Source of the DNA: Prorocentrum cordatum
Taxonomy: Eukaryota > Sar > Dinophyceae > Prorocentrales > Prorocentraceae
Length of the DNA stretch: 64,000 nucleotides
Reading direction: 5' to 3'
Assembly: GCA_963575745.1 (NCBI GenBank)
Contig: CAUYUJ010016714.1
Location: forward strand, 65,001-129,000
Position 1 is the stretch's first letter. Each line of letters starts with the position of its first letter. The notes beneath the pieces are model-generated. The model was not told the origin of the DNA, did not search any database, and worked only from the letters and a program-made list of their open reading frames with translations. This document shows positions 9,580 through 20,519 of the stretch, one piece after another. Both the position numbers and the translations under genes were made by a program.

Positions 9580-11512
9580 TTTCGTAGCCCCATAGGGAAC
9601 TCCACCGAAGGCCCCAGTGGGGGTGTCCACATGCGGTTCCCCCACCCAGGGCAGCGTTTCGTAGCCCCATAGGGAGCTCCACCGAAGGCCCCAGTGGGGG
9701 TGTCCACATGCGGTTCCCCCACCCAGGGCAGCGTTTCGTAGCCCCATAGGGAGCTCCACCGAAGGCCCCAGTGGGGGTGTCCACATGCGGTTCCCCCACC
9801 CAGGGCAGCGTTTCGTAGCCCCATAGGGAGCTCCACCGAAGGCCCCAGTGGGGGTGTCCACATGCGGTTCCCCACCCAGGGCAGCGTTTCGTGGCCCCAT
9901 AGGGAGCTCCACCGAAGGCCCCAGTGGGGGTGTCCACATGCGGTTCCCCCACCCAGGGCAGCGTTTCGTAGCCCCATAGGGAGCTCCACCGAAGGCCCCA
10001 GTGGGGGTGTCGCATGCGGTTCCCCCACCCAGGGCAGCGTTTCGTGGCCCCATAGGGAGCTCCACCGAAGGCCCCAGTGGGGGTGTCGCATGCGGTTCCC
10101 CCACCCAGGGCAGCGTTTCGTAGCCCCATAGGGAGCTCCACCGAAGGCCCCAGTGGGGGTGTCCACATGCGGTTCCCCCACCCAGGGCAGCGTTTCGTAG
10201 CCCCATAGGGAGCTCCACCGAAGGCCCCAGTGGGGGTGTCCACATGCGGTTCCCCCACCCAGGGCAGCGTTTCGTAGCCCCATAGGGAGCTCCACCGAAG
10301 GCCCCAGTGGGGGTGTCCACATGCGGTTCCCCCACCCAGGGCAGCGTTTCGTAGCCCCATAGGGAGCTCCACCGAAGGCCCCAGTGGGGGTGTCCACATG
10401 CGGTTCCCCCACCCAGGGCAGCGTTTCGTAGCCCCATAGGGAGCTCCACCGAAGGCCCCAGTGGGGGTGTCCACATGCGGTTCCCCCACCCAGGGCAGCG
10501 TTTCGTAGCCCCATAGGGAGCTCCACCGAAGGCCCCAGTGGGGGTGTCCACATGCGGTTCCCCCACCCAGGGCAGCGTTTCGTAGCCCCATAGGGAGCTC
10601 CACCGAAGGCCCCAGTGGGGGTGTCCACATGCGGTTCCCCCACCCAGGGCAGCGTTTCGTAGCCCCATAGGGAGCTCCACCGAAGGCCCCAGTGGGGGTG
10701 TCCACATGCGGTTCCCCCACCCAGGGCAGCGTTTCGTGCCCCATAGGGAGCTCCACCGAAGGCCCCAGTGGGGGTGTCCACATGCGGTTCCCCCACCCAG
10801 GGCAGCGTTTCGTGGCCCCATAGGGAGCTCCACCGAAGGCCCCAGTGGGGGTGTCCACATGCGGTTCCCCCACCCAGGGCAGCGTTTCGTAGCCCCATAG
10901 GGAGCTCCACCGAAGGCCCCAGTGGGGGTGTCCATGCGGTTCCCCCATGCGGTTCCCCCACCCAGGGCAGCGTTTCGTAGCCCCAGCTGTCCATGCGGTT
11001 CCCCCACCCAGGGCAAGGGTTGGGGGTGTCCACATGCGGTTCCCCCACCAGCGTTTCGTAGCCCCAGAGGGAGCTCCACCGAAGGCCCCAGTGGGGGTGT
11101 CCACATGCGGTTCCCCCACCCAGGGCAGCGTTTCGTAGCCCCAGAGGGAGCTCCACCGAAGGCCCCAGTGGGGGTGTCCACATGCGGTTCCCCCACCCAG
11201 GGCAGCGTTTCGTAGCCCCATAGGGAGCTCCACCGTAGGCCCCAGTGGGGCTGCCCTCATGCGGTTCCCCCACCCAGGGCAGCGTTTCGTAGCCCCAGAG
11301 GGAGCTCCACCGTAGGCCCCAGTGGGGGTGCCCGCATGCGGTTCCCCCACCCAGGGCAGCGTTTCGTAGCCTCACAGGGAGCTCCACCGAAGGCCCCAGT
11401 GGGGCTGCCTGCATGCGGTTCCCCCACCCAGGGCAGCGTTTCGTAGCCCCAGAGGGAGCTCCACCGAAGGCCCCAGTGGGGGTGTTCGCATGCGTCTCCA
11501 CTACCCAGAGGT
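9580..11512. repeat. 77-bp minisatellite, about 25 units
   Basis: Unit starts (TTTCGT) fall at 9580, 9657, 9734, 9811, 9887, 9964, 10040, 10116, then every 77 bp to 10732, then 10808, 10885, 10973, 11054, 11131, 11208, 11285, 11362 and 11439. The unit includes AGGGAGCTCCACCG, AAGGCCCCAGTGGGGGTG and GCGGTTCCCCCACCC. Central units are near identical. Those from 10973 on are rearranged or carry CAGAGGG. Because 77 is not a multiple of 3 and the unit has no minus-strand stop in any phase, all three minus frames stay open for 600-830 codons. I regard these as artefacts. Confidence 0.97.
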
Positions 11513-11569
11513 AGCGCCGCCGAAAACGATATTCACACTTGCGGTATTCACAGTTGCATATGGTTGGGT

Positions 11570-12240
11570 CCTTCGCCAGGCTAATTTTGGGGGGTCTCTT
11601 GGCCAGTCCTGGACCGACTGTGTAACAACGCAAAAAGCGGAGATGCTGAAAATGTACGTTTTCCCATGCGGATGTGACCATGGTTACCTCTTTGGCGTCC
11701 TCTCGGGGCCCTCTCGGAGAGTCTTTGGGGCCTCTTGGACCGTCTTGGAGCCACCTTCTGAGGTCTTTGGGGCTCCTTGGAGGCCTTGGACCGTCTTGGG
11801 GCTCTCTGGAGGGCTTCCTGGGGCCCTCTCGGGAGCCTCTTCGGGCCCTCTCGGAGCCCTCTTGGAGCCGTCTTGGGGCCCTCTCAAGCCGTTTGAGGGC
11901 CCCCTTGGGCTGTTTTTGGGCCCTCTTGGACGGTCTTGGGGCCCTCTTGGGGGCCGCTTGGGTCGTCTTTGGGGGTTTTGGGAGGCCTCTTGGTCTGTCC
12001 TGGGCCGTGTAACAGCGCAGAAGGCGGATATGCTGAACATGTACGTTTTCCCATCGGGATGTAACCATTTGTGCTTTTTTGGCGTGTCGGGGCCCTCTCG
12101 GGACGTCTTTGGGACCTCTTGGACGGTCTTGCAGCCACCTTCGGATGTCTTTGGAGCGTCAAGGCCCGTCTCGGCACCAACTGAGGCCGTCTTGGAGCCC
12201 TCGCGGACAGTCTTGCAGCCGCTCTTGGACCCCTGTTGGG
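11570..12240 (+). repeat. CTTGGG tracts with two ACGTTTTCCCAT linkers
   Basis: Low-GC linkers containing GAAAATGTACGTTTTCCCAT (about 11648-11667) and GAACATGTACGTTTTCCCAT (about 12034-12053) split the G-rich tract into two units of about 390 bp. The same linker type recurs elsewhere in the window. No gene. Confidence 0.7.
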
Positions 12241-12289
12241 CGTGGGCGAATCGACCATGTGGTGAGGCCGTAAAGGGGCGAGTTTATCC

Positions 12290-13440
12290 AATTGAGTCCA
12301 CGCAGGTTTGGCACGCGCTTCCTCCCGCCATGTAGGAGAGACTAGTGTGAACCCGTAGATTAAATCCACGGCGTGCTGAGCCTGGGACTCGCACACCGTA
12401 GGTGACCAGCTCGTCGAAGTTGAACAGCTCGGGGACGGGGCGGTAGGGGCAACCTTCGGAGGCACATGTGACAATCACGTTTGAGGGCAGTGGTTGTGGG
12501 CTGCGTGTGGGGGCCACGTTTGGGGGCGCCTGGGTTATACGCGTGGGGGTGACGTTCGGGGGCCACGCTTACTGGAGGTAGGTGCAACCTTCGGAGGCTT
12601 TGTGTGGGGGCCGCCTTTGGGGGTCCCGTTTGGGGGCCACGTGTGGGGCCGACGTCTAAGGGGCCACGTCTGGGGGCAATCGCGGAAAGCAGTCGGGGAG
12701 CTCTGGGGGCACTGACCTGGAAGAGTGAAAAGGCCTAGGCGCGATTAGCAAAAACACAAGGGTTTTGAGGCACAGTCAGAGTGAGCGGGGCACTTTTGCG
12801 GGCCTCGTTTGGGGGCCGCGCAGGGAGGTCCTGGGGCCATCTTGGGGGTCTCGGGCCGTCTCGGAGGTCGCTTTGGGCCCTCCTGGGCCCTTCTGGGAGC
12901 GTCTTGGGGCAATTTTGGGGGTCTCGGGCCGTTTCGGAGGTCGCTTTGGGCCCGGTCGGGCGGGGTCTGGGGCCCGGTTGGGGCTGGCTTGGGAGTCACT
13001 TGACGCCCTCTTGGCCCGTCTTGAGGCCCGCTTGGGCCGTCTACGGGCCTTCTTCTTGGGCCGTCTGGGGGCCCTCCTGGGGTCCTCTTGGACAGTGCAG
13101 GCGCGTTGCGGAAAACCCACAGGGCCATCCTGAGCCGTTGTGGGCCCGAAATGGCGGGAACAGGAAGAACCTCGAAATGATTTGAAAACGCACAAGTTTT
13201 GCCCCTTGGCGCCGTCCAGGCGGTCCTCGGGGGCCGTCTCTGAAGCCTTTTGGGGCCGGGCTCCGGTCGGGTCGGCTTCGGCCCTCGTGGGCGCCTGTGA
13301 GGCCGTCTTGGGGCGATCTGGGGGTCCTGAAGCCGTCGGCGAGCGCTCCAGGGGCCTCCTGAAGTCGTCGAGGAGCGCCCCAGAGGCTCTCTGGGCGGCC
13401 CGCGGGCTCTCTGGGCGGCCCGGAACGCTGCCGCAGATTT
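12290..13440 (+). repeat. Family F block, copy 1
   Basis: Order of parts: PPR-like joint (minus strand, QAQHAVDLIYGFTLVS, about 12340-12390), CAACCTTCGGAGGCACATGT, a GGGGGCCACG-rich stretch, a GATTAGCAAAAACACA linker, CTTGGG tract, GCCCGAAATGGCGGGAACAG, then GGGCTCCGGTCGGGTCGG. The same order occurs in copies 2 and 3 (17400-18364, 20520-21640), each ending at a PPR module. The joint may be a decayed PPR exon. The rest is non-coding. Confidence 0.75.
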
Positions 13441-13768
13441 TCCTTCTCACACTTGCCGCGACCAGAATTGCAGTACAGACGACGTTTGGCTTCAGCTTTG
13501 CCTCCCACATCTCGCTCAGCAGCGCTAGGGCCCACTGTCACTGCTCGCCCTTCTCGCACGCGCTGATCGCAGCGCTGTAGCTGACTAGGGCTGACCCGTG
13601 GACTTCGTCCACGACATCTTTCTGGAATGGTTCTCGGAGGAACGGCGCAGATTGCACCGAAAATCTACAAACACGGCGGCCGCTCGGGCGGCGGCAGCGA
13701 GACCGCGCCTTCGTGTCCGAGCTCTTGCAACGCTCCAGCAGCTTGGCCCCGGCGCACTGCTCGTTCAC
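13440..13768 (-). pseudogene. PPR module with upstream Arg/Ser-rich segment
   Basis: The minus frame reads ERCKSSDTKARSRCRRPS, APFLREPFQKDVVDEVHG, then SALVSYSAAISACEKGEQWQ, ALALLSEMWEAKLKPNVV. The leading segment is kept in frame at 38245-38110 and 51285-51130 as well. A Trp replaces Arg before ALALLSE. The frame changes at about 13540 in the six-frame reading, so the two halves are not cleanly continuous. This may be an exon of a PPR gene or a decayed copy. Confidence 0.6.
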
Positions 13769-15075
13769 CCCCCTCCTATTGAGGGCAGTTTCGAAGTCTC
13801 TCGGGGATGTGCGTCGAAGTCGAAGCCCATCTGAGGCGTCTCAGGAGCGCCTAGGGAAGGGCTCGGGAGGCCATCGGGGAAAACCACCGAAAGCGCCGGG
13901 GAGCGCAAGGATCTACAGGGAGGGCCCAAGAGAGCTTAAAGAAAATCTTGAATTCAGTAAAATCTTAACAGAAACCGCTGCCGGGTCGGCCATCACCTCT
14001 GGGCACGCCTTGATGGTGCGATCCAGTCGCATCGCCGCCAACGGGAGGGTTTGTTCGCCAAGTCCCATTCTGCTCGCCCAGAGGGTCTGTGGTCCGAAGA
14101 GTGCGGAGAGGTGCCTGAGTCATATCAATTGGCTGCTGTCCCAGGGGTCCGATCTGGTTGGCCCGAAGAGTTTGCCAAGGCCCCTAGGGGAACAGAATGG
14201 CTCAGCATATCGGGCAAAGGGGGCCGGTAGCTGGCCTGTCAGACCTGGCGTTCGTCTTCTGCCCAAGCGGCGTGGGGCCCACGGGCCCCAGGGTTGGCGG
14301 CCTCGCCGACAGGGTTGGAGGAGGCCTCCAGGCGAACAGAATGGGGCAGGACAACGAATGTGGGAGACTTGTCGCAAGCTCCCAGCCCCCCCAAGTGTTC
14401 GCCCGAAGGGTGTGGGGCCGTGTTGGCTCCCTCCAAGGGCCGTCTTGGAGCCGTCTGGGCCCGTCTTGAGAGCGCCGATTGCCGTGATGGGGCCGTCTTG
14501 GTTCGTCGTGGGCCCCTCATGGGCGCGTCCGCAGGCCGTCCTGGGCCCATCGGGGTCCTTCTTGGCACTATCTTGGGGCTGTCTTGGAGCCGGGGCCGTG
14601 AGGGGGCCGCCTTCGAGTCGTCTTGGGCCCCTCCTGTGCGCCTCCTTGAGCCGTCCTGGGCTCACTCAGGGGCCGCGTTGGCACCCTCTTGGGGCTGTCT
14701 TGGAGCCGTCTTGAGCCGTCGCAGCGTGCCCTGGGTTGTGCTGGGGACGTCTTGGCCTGTCTTGGGGCCTTCCTGTGCGTTTCCTCGGACCCTCCTGGGA
14801 CTGTCTGGGGCTTCTTGGGGCATCCGACCGCCGAAATGGCGGGAATCGCAAAAGGCTGTAACAATAAACAATGGAAAATAAAACGATTCTTGCCAGATGG
14901 GGCTCTCTTGCCATCTTGGCCCGTCTTGAGGCCCCGACTGGGCGCCTCCTTGGGCCGTCCTGGGCCTATCTGTGGCCGTGTTGGCACCCTCCTGGGACCG
15001 TCTTGGAGTCGTCTTGGGCCGTCTTGAGCGTGCCTTGGGCCGTGCTGGGCCCGTCTGGGGCCGTGTTGGCACCCT
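13560..15075 (+). repeat. Segmental duplication family A, copy 1
   Basis: Starts in the PPR module and runs through GGAACGGCGCAGATTG, ACACGGCGGC, TCACCCCCCTCCTATTGAGG, a GTTCGCC/GGCGAAC unit array, CTTGGG tract and a CGAAATGGCGGGAATCGCAA linker. Copies 2 and 3 are at 38045-39785 and 51070-53105. Relative to them, copy 1 lacks about 97 bp after CCAGAGGGTCTGTGG (near 14090). Confidence 0.85.
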
Positions 15076-15079
15076 CGTG

Positions 15080-16110
15080 GAGCCGTCTTGGAGCCGTCTT
15101 GGGCCGTCTCCAGCGCGCCTCGGGCCGTGCTGGGGCGGTCTTGGCCCATCTTGGGGCCCTCCTGGGAGCCTCCTGGGGGCGTGTTGGGTTCTTTTGGGGT
15201 GGCCTTGAAGTCTTCCAGGGCTGCTTCGAGTGTGCGACAGCTGAATTGGCGGCAAGCGGGGAATCTTTGGACAAGCCTAGGACAACAAACGATTTTGACC
15301 TCTCGGGACCCTCTTGTGAGGCCTTTTGGAGGCCTCTCGGAGCGCCTTGGCGCTCGCTTGGGTCGTGTCGTGCCCATTTGAGGGGCCTCGTGGACGCTCT
15401 GAGGGGATTCCCGGAGCGTGAAAGGACCGTCTGGGGCCCTCATGGCGCCGTGTGGGGCCCTCGTGGCGCCATCTGGGGAGCCTCCAAGGGTCCTGGAGCG
15501 CCCGAAGGGCTCCAGGAGCGCTCCGGGGCGCTCTGGACCGCTTCCCGAAAGACAAGCATGGAAGGGCTCCAGAGCGGTGAAAACAGCCTCCTTTGTGGGC
15601 ATGCAGTCCAGCCCTCGCCTCTCGTCCGACCCCCCTCTCTTAGAGGCAAGGTGGAAGACACTTAGGGCCTCTTAGGGGCCGTTTGGGGGCCTCCTTCCGG
15701 CCTCCTGGGATTCCCTTGGGTCCCTCTTGCCGTCGCGGGCCCGCCTCGGGCCGTTTAGGGGCCTTCCTGGGGTGCTCTGGGGGCGTCTTGGGGCGATCGG
15801 GAAGGCCTGTATAGCCGTCTTGGACACGGTGAGGACGAAAAGAGCGAGCATATCAAAAATGCACGTTTTTCGAAAGGAAGGGGCCAATTTTTGCCTCTTG
15901 GGTCCCTCCTGGGGGTCCTCCTGGGCCGCCTTGGGAGCCTCCTGGCCTGCCTTGGAGGCCTCTGGGGCCGACCTGGGGCTCGCTTGGGTCCCTCTTGGTC
16001 TGTCCGGGCGCCCTCATGGGTGTTTCTGAGCCGTCTCGGAGCGGCCTGGGGGCTCGCAGGGCGGCCTGGAGAGCCTGGCGGACATTTCAAGACAGAGGAC
16101 CTTCTGGCAC
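15080..16110 (+). repeat. CTTGGG tracts with linkers
   Basis: G-rich tract interrupted near 15230-15310 and by a low-GC linker near 15820-15895 (AAATGCACGTTTTTCGAAAG). No gene is seen; long Leu/Gly or Pro/Arg frames are repeat-derived. Confidence 0.7.
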
Positions 16111-16114
16111 GCAT

Positions 16115-16735
16115 CGTCTGGGGTCCCTCTTGGAGGCAGCTTTGGGGCCTCTTGGGGGCCGTCTTGGGGCTTGCGTTGGGCTTCTTCGGGGCCTCTGGGG
16201 ACCTCTTGGCATTCCCTTGGGGGGGTCTTGGGGCCTTGTGTGGGCGTATGGGGGCCCAGGGCTTGCAGTGTCAGGGTTTTTCCCCGTTCTTTGCCCCCCT
16301 CTTGGGCCTGGCTTGGGATCCTCTGGGGCAGTCTTGGGCGCCTCTTGGGCCATCTTGGGCCTCCCTGGGCCGTCTGGGGACGCGCTTGGAGGCCTGTTGA
16401 GCCGTCCTGGGGCGGTCTTGCGGGTCTCTTCGGCCGTCTTGGAGCGCCGGCTAGCCGAGAAGGCGAGAAGGCGAGAAGGCGAAACTCCTCCAAAAACGCT
16501 GGAAAACTAAGGATTTTGGCCTCTGGGGGCATGCTTCGGAGGACTGTTGGAGGCTCCCGGAGGCCTCTTGGGCCTTGTTGGGGGCCTCTAGGGGGCCTCT
16601 TGGACGCTCCTTGGAGCCTCTTATGGCCACTTCGGCGCGTCTTTGGGGGGAGGGCTCGATTTGTGACGCTCGGGGGCCAGGATCTGCGTGAGGGGTGTCG
16701 AGAAATGGCCCTCCAGGGAGCGCGCTGCTTCTGGC
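16115..16735 (+). repeat. Segmental duplication family E, copy 1
   Basis: Close match to 30805-31415, including GGTCCCTCTTGGAGGCAGCT, TTCCCTTGGGGGGGTCTTGG, GTGTGGGCGTATGGG, TTTTTCCC.GTTCTTTGCCCC and GCCGGCTAGCCGAGAAGGCG. Both copies end near GAGAAATGGCCCTCCAGGG, followed by a PPR-like joint. Confidence 0.85.
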
Positions 16736-16845
16736 ACGCGCTTCCGTCGGCCACAGAGAAGAGACTGGTCCACGGCGTGCTGAACCTGGGACTCGCACGC
16801 CGTGGGTGCACAGCTCAGCGAAGTTGAACAGCTCGGGCGTCCCTG
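16735..16845 (-). pseudogene. Decayed PPR joint
   Basis: The sequence resembles the family F joint (AACCTGGGACTCGCACGCCG, then GAAGTTGAACAGCTCGGGCG) but the PPR reading frame decays after VQHAVDQ. Kept as a remnant. Confidence 0.4.
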
Positions 16846-16910
16846 AGGCAGTGTCGGGACCGTCTTGGGGTTGTCGTGCCAGGGTGCCAGACCCCTTAAA
16901 CGGGGACTCC

Positions 16911-17033
16911 ACTAACGGGTACTTTAGCCAGTGACCCAGCGAACCCAACCCTTCCCGATGTGGGCAAAGCTGCAATGCAAGAAAAAGGCCCTAAAGTGGC
17001 AACCTTCGGCAAAAATTCAAAGTACCCGTTAGT
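16911..17033. mobile_element. Possible small inverted-repeat element
   Basis: ACTAACGGGTACTTT (16911-16925) is the exact reverse complement of AAAGTACCCGTTAGT (17019-17033). The 93-bp interior is AT-leaning against its surroundings. GTGCCAGGGTGCCAGA occurs on both sides (about 16876 and 17048). I see no clear target-site duplication, so a MITE is only one possibility; a structured RNA or plain inverted repeat are others. Confidence 0.5.
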
Positions 17034-17324
17034 AAGTACCCGTTACGGTGCCAGGGTGCCAGAGGGCACGCGGAGGGCCTCCGGAGGGCCCCAAGACTGC
17101 TAGCAGGAGAGCCTCTGGACGCCGTCGGGCGCGGGCTCACCGCTCTGCCACGAGAGGCCTTCCTGTGGCAGAGTGCACCCTGGCCCTGTCTTGGAGGGGC
17201 CCGAAGGCCCAAGGCCGCAAGAGCACCCCCAGAGGGGGCCCCAAGAGGGCCCCAAACCGCATGTGCTCGATGTGCTTCTTCTTGGGCTTGCGAGAGGGGC
17301 ACCCCAAGTCGTCGGGCTCCAGCT

Positions 17325-17500
17325 TCGCCCCCCGCATCTCGCACAGCAGCACCAGCGCCAGCTGCCACTGCTCGCCCTTCTCGCACGCGCTGATCCCAGC
17401 GCTGTAGCTGACTAGTGTGAACCCGTGGATTAAATCCACGGCGTGCTGAACCTGGGACTCGCACACCGTTGGTGACTAGCTCGTCGAAGTTGAACAGCTC
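17325..17500 (-). pseudogene. PPR module, family F type
   Basis: Minus frame: ESQVQHAVDLIHGFTLVSYS followed by AGISACEKGEQWQLALVLLC and EMRGAKLEPDD. One nearly complete PPR unit plus the preceding joint. Leu replaces Arg in the QWQ.AL helix. After EPDD the frame leaves PPR homology (LGCPSRKPKK). Confidence 0.7.
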
Positions 17501-18364
17501 GGGCGTCCCCGGGGCGGTAGGGGCAACCTTCGGAGGCACATGTGACAATCACGTTTGAGGGCAATTGTTGGGGGCTGCGTGTGGTGGCCGCGTTTTGGGG
17601 CGCCTGGGGGCTACGCGTGGGGGTGACGTTCGGGGGCCACGCTTACTGGGGCGGTAGGTGCAACCTTCAGAAGCTTTGTGTGGGGGCTGCCTTTGGGGGT
17701 CCCGTTTGGGGGCCACGTGTGGGGCCGACGTCTAAGGGGCCACGTATGGGGGCAATCGCCGAAAGCAGTCGGGGAGCTCTGGGGGCACTGACCTGGAAGA
17801 GTGAAAAAGCCTTCTTGGGCCCTTCTGGGGGCGTCTTGGGGCCATCTTGGAAGTCTCGGGCCGTTTCGGAGGTCGCTTTGGGCCTGGTCGGGCGGGGTCT
17901 CGGGCCCGTTTGGGGCTGGCTGGGGAGTCACTTGAAGCTCTCTTGGGCAGTCTCGGGGCCCTCTGAGGCCGTCTACGGGCTTTCTTGGGCCGTCTGGGGG
18001 CCCTCCTGGGGCCTCCTTAGAAGCAGGCGCGATCTGGGAAGCCCCCAGGACCATCCTGGGCCGTTGTGGGCCCAACATGCCGGAAAACGCACAAGTTTTG
18101 CCCATTGGCGCCGTCCAGGCGGTACTCGGGGGCCGTCTCTGAAGCCTTTCGGGGCCGGGCTCCGGTCGGGTAGGCTTCGGCCCTCGTCGGCGTCTGTAAG
18201 GCAGTCTTAGGGCGATGTGGGGGTCCTGGACCCGTCGGCGAACGCTCCAGGGGCCTCCTGAAGCCGCCGAGGAGCGCCCCAGAGGCTCTCCGGGCGGCCC
18301 GCGGGCTCTCTGGGCGGCACGGGGCGCTGCCACAGATTTTCCTTCTCGCCCGCGCCGCGACAAG
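17400..18364 (+). repeat. Family F block, copy 2
   Basis: Same order of parts as 12290-13440. The block between the two PPR modules (17325-17500 and 18365-18545) would be an intron of about 860 bp if both modules belong to one minus-strand gene. Without transcripts this is inference. Confidence 0.75.
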
Positions 18365-18545
18365 AATTGTATCACTGATGACGTCGGGTTCCAGCTTCGC
18401 CTCCCGCATCTCGCTCAGCAGCTCTAGGGCCCGCTGCCAATGCTCGCCCTTCTCGCACGCGCTGATCCCGGCGTTGTAGCTGACTAGGGCTGACCCGTGG
18501 ACTCCGTCCACGACATCTTTCTGAACGTGGTCCAGGGGGAGCGGC
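18365..18545 (-). pseudogene. PPR module
   Basis: Minus frame: VQKDVVDGVHGSALVSYNAG followed by ISACEKGEHWQRALELLSEM and REAKLEPDVISDTILVAARA. One intact PPR unit inside an open frame that continues into GC-rich repeat on both sides. The tail DTILVAARARRKI recurs after the triple module at 21640. It may be an exon; classed as fragment because no complete gene can be built. Confidence 0.7.
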
Positions 18546-18688
18546 GGAGATGGTGACGGAAGGCTATCCGCATGGCGGTGTGCGCGCAGCGACCCAGGTT
18601 CGGGAAGGCCGGAACATTGGGCCAAAAGCTCGACACAACGGAGGGGGCTCCTGGGGGGGGGGCACCGGACGTGGCCATTTATGGCAGC

Positions 18689-19455
18689 TGGGCCGTTTGA
18701 GCCCGCGAGACTCTGGAAGGCGAAGGCCCCGAGGTGATGGCAAGATGCCTGGAGGAGACCGTGGATTCGACGGGGCGCCCGAGCGGTGCGAATGGCCAAG
18801 ATGGCTCAAGATGGCTTTCAGAGCGGTGAGAACGGCGAATGCTGCCCAAGATGTCGGGGGTCCGAGCGGCGCGAATGGCCAAGACGGTCCAAGATGGCTC
18901 TCAGAGGGCCTCCGAGGGCCACTATCGCATACTGTAGGCTCGCTCTGGGCGCCAAAAGGCCCTGCGGACCACTTTTCTAAGAACAAGTGCTTGCAGACCC
19001 CTTTGGGGGCCACTTGACATGGCATGGTGACGTTTTCGTGTCGTGACGGCTCCGGTGGGTTGCATGCGCACCTGACAACTGGGCCGTTTGAGCCCGCGAG
19101 GCTCTGGAAGAAGGCTCCGAGGCGATGGCAAGATGCCTGGAGGAGAGCGTGGATTCGTCGGGGCGCCCGAGCGGTGCGAATGGCCACGATGGCTCAAGAT
19201 GGCGTTCAGAGCGGTATAAGAACGGCGAACGCGGCCCAAGATGTCGGGGGTCCGAGCGGCGCGAATGGCCAAGACGGTCCAACGTGGCTCTGAGAGCGCC
19301 TCCGAGGGCCACTATCGCATACTGTAAGCTTGCTCTGGGCGCCAAAGGGCCCTGCGGAGCATTTTTCTAAGAAAAAGTGCTTGCAGATCCCTTTGGAGGC
19401 CACTTGACATGGCATGGTGACGTTTTCGTGTCGTGACGGCTCCGGTGGGTTGCAT
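18689..19455 (+). repeat. Two-unit ~390-bp tandem repeat
   Basis: GGGCCGTTTGAGCCCGCGAG occurs near 18690 and 19081, and CATGGTGACGTTTTCGTGTC near 19022 and 19412, giving a period of 390-391 bp. Within the unit GCGAATGGCCAAGATGGCTC and GCGAATGGCCAAGACGG are themselves diverged copies. No relatives elsewhere in the window. No gene. Confidence 0.85.
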
Positions 19456-19467
19456 GCGCGGGAGGCC

Positions 19468-20470
19468 TCTTGGGGCATTTTGGCCGCCTCTGGGGCCGTC
19501 TTGGCCCAATCTTCGGCGTCTTGGGCCCATTTTGGGGCGTCCCGGAGCCCTCTGGGGCCGTCTTGGGGGCCTCTTGGGGCCCTCTTGGCGCGTCTTGGGC
19601 CCATCTTGGGGCATCCCGGGGCCCTCTGGGGCCGTCTTGGGCTGGCTTGGGGCGTCTTGGGACCGTCTGGGGGCCCTCTTGGCCCGTCTTGAGGCCCTTT
19701 TGCGGGCCTCGTCGGTGGTCTTGGAGCGGTCTTGGGGACCTCTTGGGCCGTCTTGGAGCGCAGGGACGGCGAGAAGGGGAGAATGCGAAAAACGTCGGAA
19801 ACCCCAATGGAAATCTATGATTTCTCCCGCTCGGGGCCCTGCTGGGAAGCCTTTTGGGGCATTTTGGCAGCCTCTGGGGCCGTCTTGGCCCAATCTTCGG
19901 CGTCTTGGGCCCATCTTGGGGCGTCCCGGGGCCCTCTGGGGCCGTCTTGGGGGCCTCTTGGGGCCCTCTTGGCGCGTCTTGGGCCTATCTTGGGGCGTCC
20001 CGGAGCCCTCTGGGGCCGTCTTGGGGGGCCGTCTTGGGCTGTCTTGGGGCGTCTTGGGACCGTCTGGGGGCCCTCTTGGCCCGTCTTGAGGCCCTCTTGC
20101 GGGCCTCGTCGGTGGTCTTGCAGCGGTCTTGGGGACCTCTTGGGCCGTCTTGGAGCGCAGGGACGGCGAGAAGGGGAGAATGCGAAAAACATAGAAAGAC
20201 ACAATGGAAAGCGGCGATTTCTCCCGCTCGGAGCCCTGCTGGGAAGCCTCTTGGGAGGCCTCTTGGGGCATTTTGGCCGCCTCTGGGGCCGACTTGGACC
20301 AAGCTTCGGCGTCTTGGGCCCATCTTGGGGCGTCCCGGAGCCTTCTGGGGCCGTCTTGGGGGCCTCTTGGGGCCCTCTTGGCGCGTCTTGGGCCCATCTT
20401 GGAACGTCCCGGGGCCCTCTGGGGCCGTCTTGGGGGCCTCGTGGGGCCCTCTTGGCGTGTCTTGGGCCTG
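19468..20470 (+). repeat. CTTGGG higher-order tandem, ~385-400 bp, 2.6 units
   Basis: CTTGGGGCATTTTGGCCGCC and close variants mark unit starts near 19468, 19853 and 20258. Each full unit ends with a low-GC linker (GGCGAGAAGGGGAGAATGCG, then AAAAAC and ATTTCTCCCGCTCGG). Units are highly similar, which suggests recent amplification. Confidence 0.85.
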
Positions 20471-20519
20471 CTACACTTTTTGGTCCGAATCGCCCTTCTC
20501 GCACGCGCGGGTCCCTGCA

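Noticed and set aside
9580-11512. CRISPR array
   Set aside because: The units are contiguous, with no unique spacers between conserved repeats, and the genome is eukaryotic.
9319-12068. Very long minus-strand open frames (625, 662 and 831 codons)
   Set aside because: They are the same 77-bp repeat read in three phases. All three frames are open equally, which coding pressure would not produce.
12360-12520. Alternative protein reading LFNFDELVT.GVRVPGSARRG at the family F joints
   Set aside because: It is conserved only because the DNA is duplicated. The other phase gives AQHAVDLIHGFTLVSYSAGI, which continues into a PPR unit at 17325-17500, so I take that phase as the ancestral one.
18786-19370. 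Paired plus/minus frames in the 390-bp tandem
   Set aside because: Frames are short, present on both strands and shift between units. There is no conserved start or domain.
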